Notes: generated from the letters alone by a model not told the origin. A DNA stretch of 64,000 nt from Aceticella autotrophica (GCF_017357865.1 NZ_CP060096.1:1847001-1911000), one strand, 5' to 3'. Counted from the stretch's first letter, positions 35,962-46,617 are shown. Numbers and translations are program-made.

Positions 35962-37623
35962 TTAATATTTAACAAATATATCTCGCAATTCTTCATTTAA
36001 GGTCTCCCATGCATAAACAGAATATCCGTCGGCATTTACCGCACCATCAAGAGCTCCTTTCATTTCTGAAGCCGAGGGAAGCGGCAGCCCGTCACATAAA
36101 ACACAACCCTGTAATACAACCTCTATATTTACACTCGAAGTTGCACTATTTTTAACCAATTTTATAGAATCACTTACAAACTTTCTTGTATCATCATATG
36201 TATAGTTAATATTTGAAGTATGCCAATAATCCATCAGTGCAATCGCATTAAAATACCTGCTCATTGCCGCATATGGATATTGAGGTCTTTGCTGCGGAGG
36301 ATATGTGATTGCAATAAAAGGCATATTTGACGGTAACCCCTTTAATGCTTGATTAGCATAATCTTCAACCATTTTTGATGCTTTTGCCTGATCGGTTTCC
36401 GGTAATTCTTCGATATCTGCTGCTATTCCATCAAGGTGATAACCCTCAGGTGTAGTATAGTTTGCCACCTTATCCGTTAATTGGGCATCAGAGGAAATAT
36501 CTTTAAAATCGGTATATATCCAGCCAATCACCTGTATACCGGCTCTATGTGCAGCAGGAAGCAATGTGTCTATCCAATTTTTATATTGATCCGGAAAACC
36601 CACTGTACTTGTTGCAACTTCAAGATAAATATGTGTGACACCTCCGCTTTTTAAGCGGCTTAAATCGGCTCCGTTTGGAAGGTTTGTATAAATACTGCAC
36701 CAAATTCCCTTCCCTGCAAATGGTTTAACTTTATTTAGCGAATTATTAAGGCTTCGAGATGGTTCATTATTGTATACAGGATACGCTTCATTATACGGTG
36801 CTGTAAGCCATTCTGCAATCCAGCCTGTAACACCATCAGATGTTTTAACTTTATACCAATCTCCTGATTTTTTGTTTGCTGATAAAATATCTCCTCTTTT
36901 AACAACACTTAAAACATTATATCCTGTTCCGGCGCCGCTTCTAATATTAACAGCACCCGCATTGACTATTAATTTCAAAGAAACATCAGATACAACCGGA
37001 TTTGTTTCCTTATTAATTGCCCTCTGAAGAATGACAACCGTTTCCGCCCTTGTTATGTCATTTTGCGGTTGAAATGTACCGTCAGAATACCCTGATATTA
37101 AACCATTTGTTGCTACGGCATCAACGGCGTTTTTTGCCCAATCCGATATTTTATTTGAATCCTTGAATTTATTGAGTGCATCATAATTTGTCGCTTGAGG
37201 CAATTTTAATAATCTTGATATAATTGACGCTGTTTCTTCTCTTGTGATAAATTTATCTGGTTTCATCATATTATTGTCATATCCTGATATGTAACCTGCT
37301 GCCACTCCCTTTTGTATGTCATTGTAATACCAGTCCGATGATTTTACATCCGTGAAATTTATCTTTACCTCATCTTTAAAGCCAAAGCTCCTATTGACTA
37401 ATGCAACAAATTCCGCCCTTGTTATCAGATTATCAGGTCTAAAGGTATTATCTTCATAACCGCTGACAAAACCCTTTGATACAAAGCTGCAAATCTCCTT
37501 TTCCGCCCAATGTCCTTTAATATCTTTGAAAGATATATTTGTTGCTGCAAAAGCCAAAGGTATACCGTTTATAAAAAAAACTAAGATCAAAATAAAAAAT
37601 GCGACACCTTTTTTGGATTTCAT
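35962..37623 (-). CDS. secreted SLH-SH3b-TIM-barrel surface protein
   Basis: 553 residues. A signal peptide (residues 1-27, cleaved after AFA) is followed by three S-layer-homology repeats (about 30-75, 90-135 and 150-205; GYEDNTFRPDNLITRAEF is typical). These anchor it to secondary cell-wall polymers. A bacterial SH3 domain follows (213-270, NIRSGAGTGYNVLSVV and GVTGWIAEWL). The C-terminal 250 residues look like a glycoside-hydrolase-type barrel, with IAADIEELPETD as a possible acidic active-site loop; the substrate is unknown. AGGGGGAG precedes the ATG. Paralogous in design to the next gene, but with the SLH domains at the opposite end. Confidence 0.85.
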   Translation of the reverse strand: MKSKKGVAFFILILVFFINGIPLAFAATNISFKDIKGHWAEKEICSFVSKGFVSGYEDNTFRPDNLITRAEFVALVNRSFGFKDEVKINFTDVKSSDWYYNDIQKGVAAGYISGYDNNMMKPDKFITREETASIISRLLKLPQATNYDALNKFKDSNKISDWAKNAVDAVATNGLISGYSDGTFQPQNDITRAETVVILQRAINKETNPVVSDVSLKLIVNAGAVNIRSGAGTGYNVLSVVKRGDILSANKKSGDWYKVKTSDGVTGWIAEWLTAPYNEAYPVYNNEPSRSLNNSLNKVKPFAGKGIWCSIYTNLPNGADLSRLKSGGVTHIYLEVATSTVGFPDQYKNWIDTLLPAAHRAGIQVIGWIYTDFKDISSDAQLTDKVANYTTPEGYHLDGIAADIEELPETDQAKASKMVEDYANQALKGLPSNMPFIAITYPPQQRPQYPYAAMSRYFNAIALMDYWHTSNINYTYDDTRKFVSDSIKLVKNSATSSVNIEVVLQGCVLCDGLPLPSASEMKGALDGAVNADGYSVYAWETLNEELRDIFVKY

Positions 37624-37793
37624 CAGATTGTTTCTCCCCCTTTAGTCATGTTGAATAATATTAATGTTGCTTATATTTGTATATATCGACATTAATCTTA
37701 TATATGTTAATAATAACAATTTTGCATTACAATAAAGTAACAAAACCATTACAATTTTGTTAAAAAATAAGGCTGATATGCTCTATTTTTATC

Positions 37794-37886
37794 TCACATT
37801 ATTACCGATATGTTGAATTGCTCTCCCGGCTGGATTATTGCATGGAAATGGTCTGGCATGATTACAAATCTAACATTAAGGGTGGG
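37794..37886 (-). pseudogene. fragment of a REP-associated tyrosine transposase (IS200-like)
   Basis: On the minus strand 30 codons read PTLNVRFVIMPDHFHAIIQP and on to a TGA. VIMPDHFHAII is the metal-binding HUH motif of Y1 (IS200/RAYT) transposases. The start, the catalytic tyrosine helix and all other parts are missing, and stops flank the piece. It lies next to a REP-like palindrome, the usual partner of these enzymes. Clear relic. Confidence 0.75.
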
Positions 37887-37900
37887 CTACTAATAAAATC

Positions 37901-37939
37901 AAATGTGACATTCGGGGTACGTCCCCAAATGTCACATTT
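37901..37939. repeat. REP-like palindrome, second copy
   Basis: Arms AAATGTGACATTCGGGG (37901-37917) and CCCCAAATGTCACATTT (37923-37939), one mismatch, loop TACGT. Two bases after the stop of the 1244-residue gene, so it may also act as a terminator, although no T-tract follows. Confidence 0.8.
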
Positions 37940-37941
37940 AT

Positions 37942-40900
37942 CTATATCTTGCTCATCTGATTTAACATCCTATATATCATGGCTGATGCCATTTCCCTTG
38001 TTGATGCGGCATCAGGCATGAGGCTGCATTGACCTGACCCGCTGATGATACCGGTATCACAGGCAATTGCCATGGATTCTTTAGCCCAATCCTGCACCTT
38101 GTCCTTATCAATAAACCTATCAAGCACAGAAATATTAGCTTTTGAGAGGAATTTGGGAACATGATTTTTCCGTAATGCATTAATAATCATTGCTGTCATT
38201 TCTTCCCTTGATATTTCAGCATCAGGTCTAAATTCCTTTCCATATCCGGATATGAGTCCTGCCTGTTTGCCTGCTTCAATTGCCCCATAATACCAATCAT
38301 TCGGACTGACATCGGTAAAGGAAGGCACAGCAGGATTCTTTCCATTTAGTCCAAGTGACCTTACAAGCATTGATACAAATTCAGCCCTTGTAACTTCTTT
38401 ATCAGGCTTAAAGGTATTATCTTCATAACCTGATATTATGCCCTTTGATGCAAGAGCTAAAATATTCTGCTTTGCCCAACAGGAATCTATGTCAGTGAAT
38501 TTATTGGCAAGATTATTTGACACCTTTGCCTTAATGCTTATTTCATTACTTTCATCAATGATTTGTCCGCTTGCATCAAATGCAGACACCTTATAAACAT
38601 AATCCATATCAGGCTGCAGATTCTCATCAATAAATTTATTGAGAGAAACCCTTGCTATTTCATTATTATTGCGATATACGATATACCCAGCTACATCTGA
38701 ATTTTGTACATCAGTCTTCCAATCAAGCATTACTTTATTTTCATATATCCCGGATGTTTTCAATTTGCCGTATATTGATGCGCCTACAATATCCCTTGCA
38801 GTAGAATTTACAATAAAACTTAACTCTTTATTTGCACCCCTTTCAAGATTATACTTAAATGTATCCAGAATATCTACAGTGATCTCAGATTCACCTTTAT
38901 CCCCGTATATCTTAAGTTTCCCCTCATCTACTGAAGCAACTTCCGGATTGCTGGATTTTATACTATACTGTGTTTTATCAAGATACATTATTTGTGAATT
39001 GTTATCATCAAATAAAGCCTTTATCTTTAAAGGGGTTTCTTTATTATTCTTAATATTGTCGCAAGACAATTCAACCTGAAACTCCTTAACCTTATGGTTA
39101 TCAAAAAATCTTTTTCCGGAGGAAAAGCCGTCAATTATATTTATCATTTTAGTTACATCACTATACATCCTTTTTTTAATCTCTGCATTTAAACTATTAT
39201 CAGAATTTATAGTATTTAATAGATTTACTATACTTTTTCCCATATCTCCGTCATTTGCAGGCTTTGCTTTATTTATCAATACTTTGTATCTTTGAGCATC
39301 TTCATCATTCATACCTCCATACTTAACGTATACGGCGTTTATCTTCCTTATCATCTCATCCAGCATAACATTTATTGAATTAACAGGATTGCCGGTAGTT
39401 ATAGCCGGCATACTGTACACCCCAAGTTTTAATGCCTTATCATATCCGCCGTTAAATAATGACTCAAACTCAAAAATCCCTATACCGTTTGTACCTGTAT
39501 CTCTAATTGCCTTTATCTGTTCTAAAAAAGTCCTGTAATCAATCCCTGTATATGTTCCGATTCCAACCGTAATATCTGAATGGCCCTTTGCAAAAGCCCA
39601 TGTGTTTTGAATATCTTTAACCACGGGAGGCACGTCAATATTGTATGACATCGGTATCAGATTATTGATGTAATCCCGCTTCGTCCAATCCCTCGAATCT
39701 TGGAAAATATCCGTTAGTGCTTTGTCATAATTTGGCCATACATCCGCCGATATCTGCAAATCAGGTTTAATTGACCTTATCTCGGAAATTATTCTGTATG
39801 CAAATGTTGTGATGATTTTTACCCTGAAATCACACCATTTCTGCCATAATGCATCACCGGGATGTAAGGTTATAGGGTCAACGGCTGTGATATTTTTGAA
39901 TAACTGCCTTGTATATGTATCATATCCATAATCATCTGAATAACCACCAGGTAATGGATATCTCATATAGTCAAACTGTATTCCATCAAGGTCATATTTT
40001 TTAACAAGGCTTTTATAAAGGTCTGATAAAAAATCACGTACCTCAACGAGTGATGGATTTAAGAAATTTCCGTTAGAATTCATTTTTCTATCTAAATTTG
40101 CCCATTCAGGCTTTCTATCAAGAACAGGTTTATCAACAGCAAAGTCCTCCACCCATGCATGAACCTCCATTCCTCTTGCATGGGCTTCCTTAATATATGC
40201 CCCAAGTACATCAAAACCGTTATACATTGGATTTTGCTGCATTATATCATTTCCGGTAGGATATACCGCATATCCGCCCCAATATGTTTCAAGATATATC
40301 GTATTAATATTCAAGTCTTTCAGCATATCAAGGTGCTTTTTCACTTCATCAACAGTAGTTTCTTTTGGTCTTACCCAAACCGCCCTGTTTTCAACCTTAA
40401 CAGATTCAAATGCCATAAAAAAGGCATTGTTTGCATCATTTTTAATATTATTAACCGTATTTACCGCATCTTTATACTGCCCTTCATCTATTTGCGATTT
40501 TAAAGCCGGCAATTTCTGTCCTGCCGTATCTATAAGACTCTGTACCTTATCATAGGGTATGTCAAGGAACTGCCTTTTGGCTGTGTCAAGATTGTCTTGT
40601 GCTGATTTTATGCTGTATTTTGCCATATCTATGTAGGAATCCGGCGTAAATATAACCACAGCTTCTTTCCTATCTTTGTTTATTACAACCGTTGAACCCA
40701 AGATGGCATGATTTTGAAGCCACGATACCATAATACCATGCCCAGATAAAACATACCCTCCTTGTGGTATATTTGAATCATTCCCTCCGGTTTGAATTAT
40801 TTTACCTTCACTGCCGACAACAACCTCATATCCATATGAATTTGTTTTTGTGGATGTGCCATATGATGAATCATATAAAATGATTTCATTAGTACCTCTA

Positions 40901-41676
40901 AAGGCATTTATTTTATTTAAAGTTATACTGTTTACCTTAAAGTTTTCATCGGTTGTTGTAGGAATATCTACCTTTGAAATTACTAATCTATCCCCCACCT
41001 GAATTTGATTGATAAAATCATTATTATTTCCTGTAAATGACATAACATATCCATTTGCAGGTATGTATGTACCTTTAAATCCATTGCTGTTTTTATACGC
41101 TACTACACCATTTACAACAATAAATTCGCATGTATTTTCAGTAAATGGCTTAGTATAATCCCCAAAGTTTTTTGTGTATACAGCAATTTTGTTTTCTTCT
41201 CTGTCCTTATTTATGATATCAATCGGATATTTATTTCCATTACTCAAAGTGATTGATGGTCCGGTTATTACCTCCGGTAAAGTAAAACCCTCTATTTTTA
41301 CTTCATTGCCTGCTTTAAGATTTTGTGAAATCCATTTTGCTCCGTCACCTATGCCTGATACAACAAATCCGCCGGGAGAAATATTTATTGAATCCGGATT
41401 ATAAACAACATTCATAACTATATATTTATCGAATTGTCTGCTAACGGTCGCCGCAGATAAGGACTTATCAGGTTTTTTATAGCTTTGGCTGTTTGTGTAC
41501 AATATTATCTCATTGTCTGATGAAAAAGCTTCATTTACTTTATCAATTTTTATACCCTGCTCATTGGTTTTTAAAAAAATATTATTATCCGCCGCATATG
41601 CATTTGTGGATTTTTGCAGTACTATAACTACCCCAAAGATACAAATAAGTAATAATAAATATTTGCAAAACTTCAC
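37942..41676 (-). CDS. large secreted SLH protein with GHL10-type hydrolase-like domain
   Basis: 1244 residues. GTG start (AAGGGG upstream) and a signal peptide (1-28). Three repeats of about 95 residues follow (roughly 45-345), each with the pattern IxLYxxxYG..., then IPxxGYVxSGxG, W or F, and a hydrophobic end. A helical linker (350-420) precedes a glycosyl-hydrolase-like 10 domain (about 430-760; RAVWVRPKETT, YLETYWGGYAVYP, DGIQFDYMRYP, PMSYN). Beta-rich and fibronectin-III-like parts lie at about 900-1080, and three SLH repeats at about 1088-1244. It should be fixed on the cell surface and act on a glycan; activity is inferred only. Confidence 0.85.
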   Translation of the reverse strand: MKFCKYLLLLICIFGVVIVLQKSTNAYAADNNIFLKTNEQGIKIDKVNEAFSSDNEIILYTNSQSYKKPDKSLSAATVSRQFDKYIVMNVVYNPDSINISPGGFVVSGIGDGAKWISQNLKAGNEVKIEGFTLPEVITGPSITLSNGNKYPIDIINKDREENKIAVYTKNFGDYTKPFTENTCEFIVVNGVVAYKNSNGFKGTYIPANGYVMSFTGNNNDFINQIQVGDRLVISKVDIPTTTDENFKVNSITLNKINAFRGTNEIILYDSSYGTSTKTNSYGYEVVVGSEGKIIQTGGNDSNIPQGGYVLSGHGIMVSWLQNHAILGSTVVINKDRKEAVVIFTPDSYIDMAKYSIKSAQDNLDTAKRQFLDIPYDKVQSLIDTAGQKLPALKSQIDEGQYKDAVNTVNNIKNDANNAFFMAFESVKVENRAVWVRPKETTVDEVKKHLDMLKDLNINTIYLETYWGGYAVYPTGNDIMQQNPMYNGFDVLGAYIKEAHARGMEVHAWVEDFAVDKPVLDRKPEWANLDRKMNSNGNFLNPSLVEVRDFLSDLYKSLVKKYDLDGIQFDYMRYPLPGGYSDDYGYDTYTRQLFKNITAVDPITLHPGDALWQKWCDFRVKIITTFAYRIISEIRSIKPDLQISADVWPNYDKALTDIFQDSRDWTKRDYINNLIPMSYNIDVPPVVKDIQNTWAFAKGHSDITVGIGTYTGIDYRTFLEQIKAIRDTGTNGIGIFEFESLFNGGYDKALKLGVYSMPAITTGNPVNSINVMLDEMIRKINAVYVKYGGMNDEDAQRYKVLINKAKPANDGDMGKSIVNLLNTINSDNSLNAEIKKRMYSDVTKMINIIDGFSSGKRFFDNHKVKEFQVELSCDNIKNNKETPLKIKALFDDNNSQIMYLDKTQYSIKSSNPEVASVDEGKLKIYGDKGESEITVDILDTFKYNLERGANKELSFIVNSTARDIVGASIYGKLKTSGIYENKVMLDWKTDVQNSDVAGYIVYRNNNEIARVSLNKFIDENLQPDMDYVYKVSAFDASGQIIDESNEISIKAKVSNNLANKFTDIDSCWAKQNILALASKGIISGYEDNTFKPDKEVTRAEFVSMLVRSLGLNGKNPAVPSFTDVSPNDWYYGAIEAGKQAGLISGYGKEFRPDAEISREEMTAMIINALRKNHVPKFLSKANISVLDRFIDKDKVQDWAKESMAIACDTGIISGSGQCSLMPDAASTREMASAMIYRMLNQMSKI

Positions 41677-41731
41677 TTTTATATCATCCCCTTATATTAA
41701 TAAGACCTATTAAGGTCATTAAATCATCCTT

Positions 41732-41771
41732 ATATATTCTACATAAATCTGATATATTCTACATAAATCTG
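41732..41771 (+). repeat. perfect 20-base tandem duplication upstream of clpB
   Basis: ATATATTCTACATAAATCTG is present twice in direct succession (41732-41751 and 41752-41771). It lies about 95 bases before the clpB start and may belong to its control region. Confidence 0.8.
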
Positions 41772-41865
41772 AAAATTCCTTCTTATATGCAAAATATCTT
41801 GTTAAATATGGTATAATTATATTATAACATATAATAAAAACTATATTCAGAAAGGGGATATTGCG

Positions 41866-44460
41866 ATGAATGTTGATAAACTTACCTTAAAAGTGCAGGA
41901 GGCAATAAATGAGGCTCAGAAAATAGCAATAAAAAATAATAATCAGCAGATAGACTCGATACATTTGTTTGCAGCTTTAATAGAACAGGAAAATGGTCTG
42001 ATACCAAATATATTCGGAAAAATGGGTATTGATATAAAGAAATTAAGGGAAGAAATAGATGCTGAACTTGATAAATTACCTAAGGTTTTTGGTGAAGGGG
42101 CTAAAAATGCATCAATATATATTACCAGAAGATTTGAGGAAATTTTTATAAAAGCAGAGGATATATCAAAAACCTTCAAGGACTTATATGTCAGTGCAGA
42201 GCATGTCATGCTGGCATTAATGGATGTTGACGCTAAAGGACCTGTTGGCAGTATCCTTAGAAAATTCGGTATTACAAAAGAGGAATTTTTAAAAGTGTTA
42301 AATCAGGTAAGAGGAAATCAAAGGGTGGAATCCCAAGACCCTGAGGGAACCTATGATGCGCTTGCAAGATATGGAAGAAATCTCATTGATGATGCAAAAT
42401 CCCATAAATTAGACCCCGTTATCGGCAGAGATGACGAAATAAGGCGTGTTGTAAGAATCTTATTAAGAAGAACAAAAAACAATCCTGTCCTTATTGGAGA
42501 CCCGGGCGTAGGTAAAACAGCCATTGTTGAAGGTTTAGCGGAAAGAATCGTAAGAGGAGATATCCCTGAAGGTTTAAAGGATAAAATTATATTTTCACTT
42601 GACATGGGTTCCCTTATAGCCGGTGCAAAATTCAGAGGAGAATTTGAGGAAAGATTGAAATCAGTCCTTAAAGAAGTCCAAAGAAGCGAAGGTAAGATTA
42701 TTCTCTTCATTGACGAGATTCATACAATAGTAGGCGCCGGTAAAACAGAAGGGGCTTTAGATGCCGGAAACATTATAAAACCCATGCTTGCAAGAGGAGA
42801 ACTTCACTGCATAGGTGCAACCACTTTTGACGAATATAGAAAATACATTGAAAAAGATAAGGCTTTAGAAAGAAGATTTCAACCTGTTATTGTAGATGAG
42901 CCATCAATAGAAGAAAGTATCTCAATATTAAGAGGCTTAAAAGAAAGATTTGAAATTCATCATGGTGTAAGAATCCATGACAGTGCAATTGTAGCAGCTG
43001 TAAAACTTTCCCACAGATATATAACCGACAGATTTTTGCCGGATAAGGCAATTGATTTGATAGATGAAGCTGCTGCCATGATAAGGTCTGAAATAGACAG
43101 CCTTCCGGCAGAGTTGGATGATATCAGAAGGAAAATATTCCAATTGGAGATTGAAAAAGAGGCACTTGTTAATGAGAATGACCCGGCTTCAAAACAAAGA
43201 TTGGAACAAATCAATAAAGAACTGAGCAATCTAAAAGATATTGACCATGAGATGACCGCAAAATACGAAAAAGAAAAAGAATTGATAACAGATATAAAAA
43301 ATTTAAAGCAAAAGCTTGATGATGCAAAAGGACAGCTTGAAAAAGCCGAAATAGCTTACGACCTAAACAAGGTATCTGAATTAAAATACGGCTTAATTCC
43401 CCAGATAGAAAAAGAAATTCAGCAAAAGGAAAGCATTATTAAAGAAAATTACAGCACTGCTTTGTTGAAAGAAGAGGTTACAGAAAATGAAATCTCTGAA
43501 ATAGTATCAAAGTGGACAGGCATTCCTGTATCAAAATTGCTGGAAAGTGAAAAGAAAAAATTACTAATGCTTGAAGAAGAACTGAAGAAAAGGGTTATAG
43601 GACAGGAAGAAGCGGTTCATGCGGTATCAAACGCTGTAATAAGAGCAAGAGCCGGAATGAAGGACCCAAAAAAGCCAATCGGTTCATTTATATTCTTAGG
43701 TCCTACAGGGGTAGGGAAAACACAACTGGCAAAATCCCTCGCACAGCTCCTTTTTGACAGCGAAGAAAATATAATAAGAATTGATATGTCGGAATATATG
43801 GAGAAACATTCTGTTTCAAGATTAATCGGTGCACCTCCCGGATATGTCGGATACGAAGAAGGAGGACAGCTTACAGAAGCAGTCAGAAGAAAACCCTATA
43901 GCGTCATACTCTTTGATGAAATAGAGAAGGCTCATGACGATGTATTCAATATCTTTCTTCAAATATTGGATGACGGAAGGCTTACTGATAACAAAGGCAA
44001 AACCGTCAATTTCAACAACTGCATTTTAATCATGACTTCAAATATCGGCAGCGAGTACCTGCTGGAAAATACCAATAGAAAAATGATTGACGAATATATC
44101 AAGGAAAAAGTACAAAATGCACTTAAAAGCAGATTTAAACCGGAATTCTTAAACAGGCTTGATGATATTATTATGTTTAAGCCATTAACTATTGAAGAAA
44201 TACAAAAAATTGTAGATATTTTCTTAGAGGATATAAACTTAAGGCTTAAAGAGAAAAATATAAAACTGGCTTTATCTGAAAAAGCCAAAAAATTCATTGC
44301 AGAAAAAGGATATGACCCCGTATATGGCGCAAGACCCCTTAAAAGATACATTGAAAGCAATCTGGAAATATTAATTGCAAGAAAGCTCATTTCCGGCGAA
44401 ATACAGGAAGGTTCTGAGATTACAATTGATGAAGAAGGCGGAAAATTTATTTTTAAATAA
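41866..44460 (+). CDS. clpB: ATP-dependent disaggregase ClpB
   Basis: 864 residues. Hexameric Hsp100 that threads aggregated proteins with DnaK. N domain (1-145) begins [23 protein letters not shown]1 has [13 protein letters not shown] near 206, followed by a long middle coiled coil (about 400-525) rich in Lys/Glu. AAA2 has [14 protein letters not shown] near 607 and the sensor motif [11 protein letters not shown]. The long middle domain separates it from ClpC. ATG at 41866 with AAAGGGGAT upstream. No HrcA (CIRCE) element is seen; a 20-base tandem repeat precedes it. Convergent with murA. Confidence 0.95.
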   Translation: MNVDKLTLKVQEAINEAQKIAIKNNNQQIDSIHLFAALIEQENGLIPNIFGKMGIDIKKLREEIDAELDKLPKVFGEGAKNASIYITRRFEEIFIKAEDISKTFKDLYVSAEHVMLALMDVDAKGPVGSILRKFGITKEEFLKVLNQVRGNQRVESQDPEGTYDALARYGRNLIDDAKSHKLDPVIGRDDEIRRVVRILLRRTKNNPVLIGDPGVGKTAIVEGLAERIVRGDIPEGLKDKIIFSLDMGSLIAGAKFRGEFEERLKSVLKEVQRSEGKIILFIDEIHTIVGAGKTEGALDAGNIIKPMLARGELHCIGATTFDEYRKYIEKDKALERRFQPVIVDEPSIEESISILRGLKERFEIHHGVRIHDSAIVAAVKLSHRYITDRFLPDKAIDLIDEAAAMIRSEIDSLPAELDDIRRKIFQLEIEKEALVNENDPASKQRLEQINKELSNLKDIDHEMTAKYEKEKELITDIKNLKQKLDDAKGQLEKAEIAYDLNKVSELKYGLIPQIEKEIQQKESIIKENYSTALLKEEVTENEISEIVSKWTGIPVSKLLESEKKKLLMLEEELKKRVIGQEEAVHAVSNAVIRARAGMKDPKKPIGSFIFLGPTGVGKTQLAKSLAQLLFDSEENIIRIDMSEYMEKHSVSRLIGAPPGYVGYEEGGQLTEAVRRKPYSVILFDEIEKAHDDVFNIFLQILDDGRLTDNKGKTVNFNNCILIMTSNIGSEYLLENTNRKMIDEYIKEKVQNALKSRFKPEFLNRLDDIIMFKPLTIEEIQKIVDIFLEDINLRLKEKNIKLALSEKAKKFIAEKGYDPVYGARPLKRYIESNLEILIARKLISGEIQEGSEITIDEEGGKFIFK

Positions 44461-44464
44461 TTTT

Positions 44465-44486
44465 AGGTGTACCATTTGGTACACCT
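44465..44486. terminator. hairpin between clpB and murA
   Basis: AGGTGTACC and GGTACACCT pair around ATTT. It follows clpB by four bases and overlaps the murA stop. T-rich sequence is modest on both sides, so it may serve both genes. Confidence 0.65.
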
Positions 44487-45736
44487 TATTCTCTATATAT
44501 GATTGCGCCAAGGTTTTTCAACTTTTCTTCAATCCTTACATAACCTCTATCAATATGATATATATCATTTATTTCTGTCCTGTCTTCTGCAACAAGTCCC
44601 GCAAGTACAAGAGCCGCACCTGCTCTTAAATCCGTTGCTTTAACTTCGGCTCCTGAAAGATGACCGATTCCTGTTACAACTGCGCTTCTTCCTTCTATCT
44701 TGATATCTGCTCCCATCCTTTTAAGTTCATCAACATGCATAAACCTGTTTTCAAAGACCGTTTCGATTATTACACTTGTTCCCTTTGCCACTGACATCAT
44801 TGCCATCATCTGTGCCTGCATATCCGTAGGAAAACCCGGATATGGAAGTGTCTTTATATCAACCGCTTTAAAATCATTGCATCCTTTAATCCTGAGACCC
44901 CCGGCTTCTTCCACTACGGTAATGCCGCATTCAATTAACTTTGCAATAATCGGCTTCACATGGTCAACAATGACATTTTCTATCAATACATCCCCACCTG
45001 TCATTGCTGCTGCAACCATGAAGGTTCCTGCTTCAATCCTGTCAGGTATTACCGTATGTTCAGTACCTTTCAGCTTTTTTACCCCTTCTATCCTAATGGA
45101 ATCAGTCCCTGCACCTTTTATATTTGCCCCCATTTTATTGAGAAAATTTGCCAAATCCACTATCTCAGGTTCTTCAGCCGCATTTTCTATCACTGTAAGC
45201 CCATCTGCAAAGACCGCAGCCATCATTATATTTTCCGTTGCACCAACACTGGGAAAATCAAGATATATCTTTTTTCCGGTCAGTTTGTCTGCTTTTGCTT
45301 CCACAAATCCGTGCCCTATATTTATATCGGCTCCCAATGCCTGAAATCCTTTGAGATGAAGGTCTATGGGTCTTGTTCCTATTGCACAACCCCCCGGCAT
45401 GGATATTCGTGCGTGTCCCAGTCTTGCAAGTAATGGTCCCATTACAAGGAAGGAGGCTCTCATCTTTTTTACAAGGTCATATGGTGCTTCTACTTCTTTG
45501 ATATCAACCTTAATACTCAATTTGCCATCTTTATACACACAATCTGCCCCAAGATATTTTATAAGTTCTATTATGACATTGACATCCCGCAATTCAGGAA
45601 TATCATCAATAAATACCTCGTCAGATGACAACAATGATGCTGCAATAATCGGCAAAACCGAATTTTTTGCCCCGCTAATCCTTACTGTTCCCTTTAAGGG
45701 AGGGCTTTTTTGTGCAACTATTTTCGTTGGTACCAC
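44486..45736 (-). CDS. murA: UDP-N-acetylglucosamine 1-carboxyvinyltransferase
   Basis: 416 residues. First committed step of peptidoglycan synthesis, adding enolpyruvate from PEP to UDP-GlcNAc; cytoplasmic. The fosfomycin-target cysteine lies in [13 protein letters not shown] near residue 116. Other motifs: [11 protein letters not shown] at the N terminus and [14 protein letters not shown] near 297. The start is doubtful: a GTG at 45734-45736 overlaps the AGAAGG site, and no other in-frame start is better. YwmB is encoded immediately upstream, as in Bacillus. Confidence 0.95.
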   Translation of the reverse strand: MVPTKIVAQKSPPLKGTVRISGAKNSVLPIIAASLLSSDEVFIDDIPELRDVNVIIELIKYLGADCVYKDGKLSIKVDIKEVEAPYDLVKKMRASFLVMGPLLARLGHARISMPGGCAIGTRPIDLHLKGFQALGADINIGHGFVEAKADKLTGKKIYLDFPSVGATENIMMAAVFADGLTVIENAAEEPEIVDLANFLNKMGANIKGAGTDSIRIEGVKKLKGTEHTVIPDRIEAGTFMVAAAMTGGDVLIENVIVDHVKPIIAKLIECGITVVEEAGGLRIKGCNDFKAVDIKTLPYPGFPTDMQAQMMAMMSVAKGTSVIIETVFENRFMHVDELKRMGADIKIEGRSAVVTGIGHLSGAEVKATDLRAGAALVLAGLVAEDRTEINDIYHIDRGYVRIEEKLKNLGAIIYRE

Positions 45737-45745
45737 CTTCTATCG

Positions 45746-46501
45746 TTAATATTCCATTGCTATGATTGGAGTAGCTACCCAGATATAGGTTTTTTTATCA
45801 TAAGTGCTATAACGCATAGCTATGTTCAAATTTATTTTTTCACTTCCAATCTCAATATATTCCTTAATTTTATTTGTGTGTGCAGAAATACTTAAAACAT
45901 TTTGATCCTCCATCCCTTCTATCTTTACCGCTGACATTTTTTCCATCACTCCTTTTACTATACTACTAACCTTTTCTTTTTTCAACTGACCATCAAAGGT
46001 ACCAACAAAACATACTGCAATCTTAGGGGATAATTTGAATCTGTCATATGCCTTCTTAACATTATCCCTCTCTTCTTGTATATCCACTTTCTTATTAAGG
46101 CTATAATCATCAATTAAAATATATGTCTCACATAATACCCCGCTTTTAATACTTTGTACCGCAATACTTATCTTTTTTGAATTCAAAACATCATATTCTA
46201 CATTAAGCTGATTTAAATTCTCTTGTTTTAATTCAGATATTTTTGCCTTTTTTTCATTGATATTCATGTCTTTCATAATTTTTTTTGCATATCCCTTCAT
46301 TACATCAGTAGTTGTAAATTTATCATTCAACTTAGCCCATGCATTAACATTTGAATATTCATAATGTGCTCCGGTTGATGAAAAACTTTCCTTCAAAAGT
46401 GATATATCATAACTCTTTGCCGAAAAAACCCCTATTTGTGCATTTACAAAAGCAATACTTCCGATGATCGCTAAAATACATATTAATAACTTTTTAAACA
46501 T
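45746..46501 (-). CDS. ywmB: YwmB-family secreted or anchored protein
   Basis: 251 residues. A signal peptide or N-terminal anchor (MFKKLLICILAIIGSIAFVNA, about 21 residues) is followed by a domain that resembles the YwmB family in length and in its place directly upstream of murA. The name TATA-box-binding-fold is used for this family; the function is unknown. Charged middle region (KKAKISELKQEN) and a beta-rich C terminus ending in AMRYSTYDKKTYIWVATP. GGAGGG five bases before the ATG. Nine bases before murA, so co-transcribed. Confidence 0.8.
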   Translation of the reverse strand: MFKKLLICILAIIGSIAFVNAQIGVFSAKSYDISLLKESFSSTGAHYEYSNVNAWAKLNDKFTTTDVMKGYAKKIMKDMNINEKKAKISELKQENLNQLNVEYDVLNSKKISIAVQSIKSGVLCETYILIDDYSLNKKVDIQEERDNVKKAYDRFKLSPKIAVCFVGTFDGQLKKEKVSSIVKGVMEKMSAVKIEGMEDQNVLSISAHTNKIKEYIEIGSEKINLNIAMRYSTYDKKTYIWVATPIIAMEY

Positions 46502-46558
46502 AATAACCCTCCATTTATCAAGCTCATCTTAAAACTCCATTCCATAAAATTAAAAGGG

Positions 46559-46617
46559 GGCGGATAATACAAGTGAATTCACAAGGGGGATAATAAATTC
46601 ACCGTATCTTCCGCCCA
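46559..46617 (-). terminator. long imperfect inverted repeat after the epimerase gene
   Basis: GGGCGGA (46559-46565) and TCCGCCC (46611-46617) are the outer arms of a roughly 22-base imperfect stem with a GTGAATTCAC core on one side. On the minus strand CCTTTTAATTTT follows, so it can end the UDP-GlcNAc epimerase transcript. Confidence 0.55.

Larger units (their letters stand above)
37624..37941. other. intergenic region with transposase relic and palindrome
   Basis: 318 bases between the two SLH genes. The first 170 bases are A/T-rich and should hold the promoter of the 553-residue gene. The rest is the RAYT fragment (37794-37886) and a REP-like palindrome (37901-37939). Confidence 0.6.

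Noticed and set aside
37818-38021. Plus-strand 67-residue frame in the SLH intergenic region
   Set aside because: It runs across the palindrome and the RAYT relic antisense and into the SLH gene end; it has no ribosome site.
41732-41771. CRISPR repeat
   Set aside because: Only two directly adjacent copies with no spacers and no cas genes.
41772-41865. CIRCE/HrcA operator before clpB
   Set aside because: No TTAGCACTC-N9-GAGTGCTAA or close match was seen.
44700-45344. 214-residue plus-strand frame inside murA
   Set aside because: Antisense shadow of an intact essential gene.
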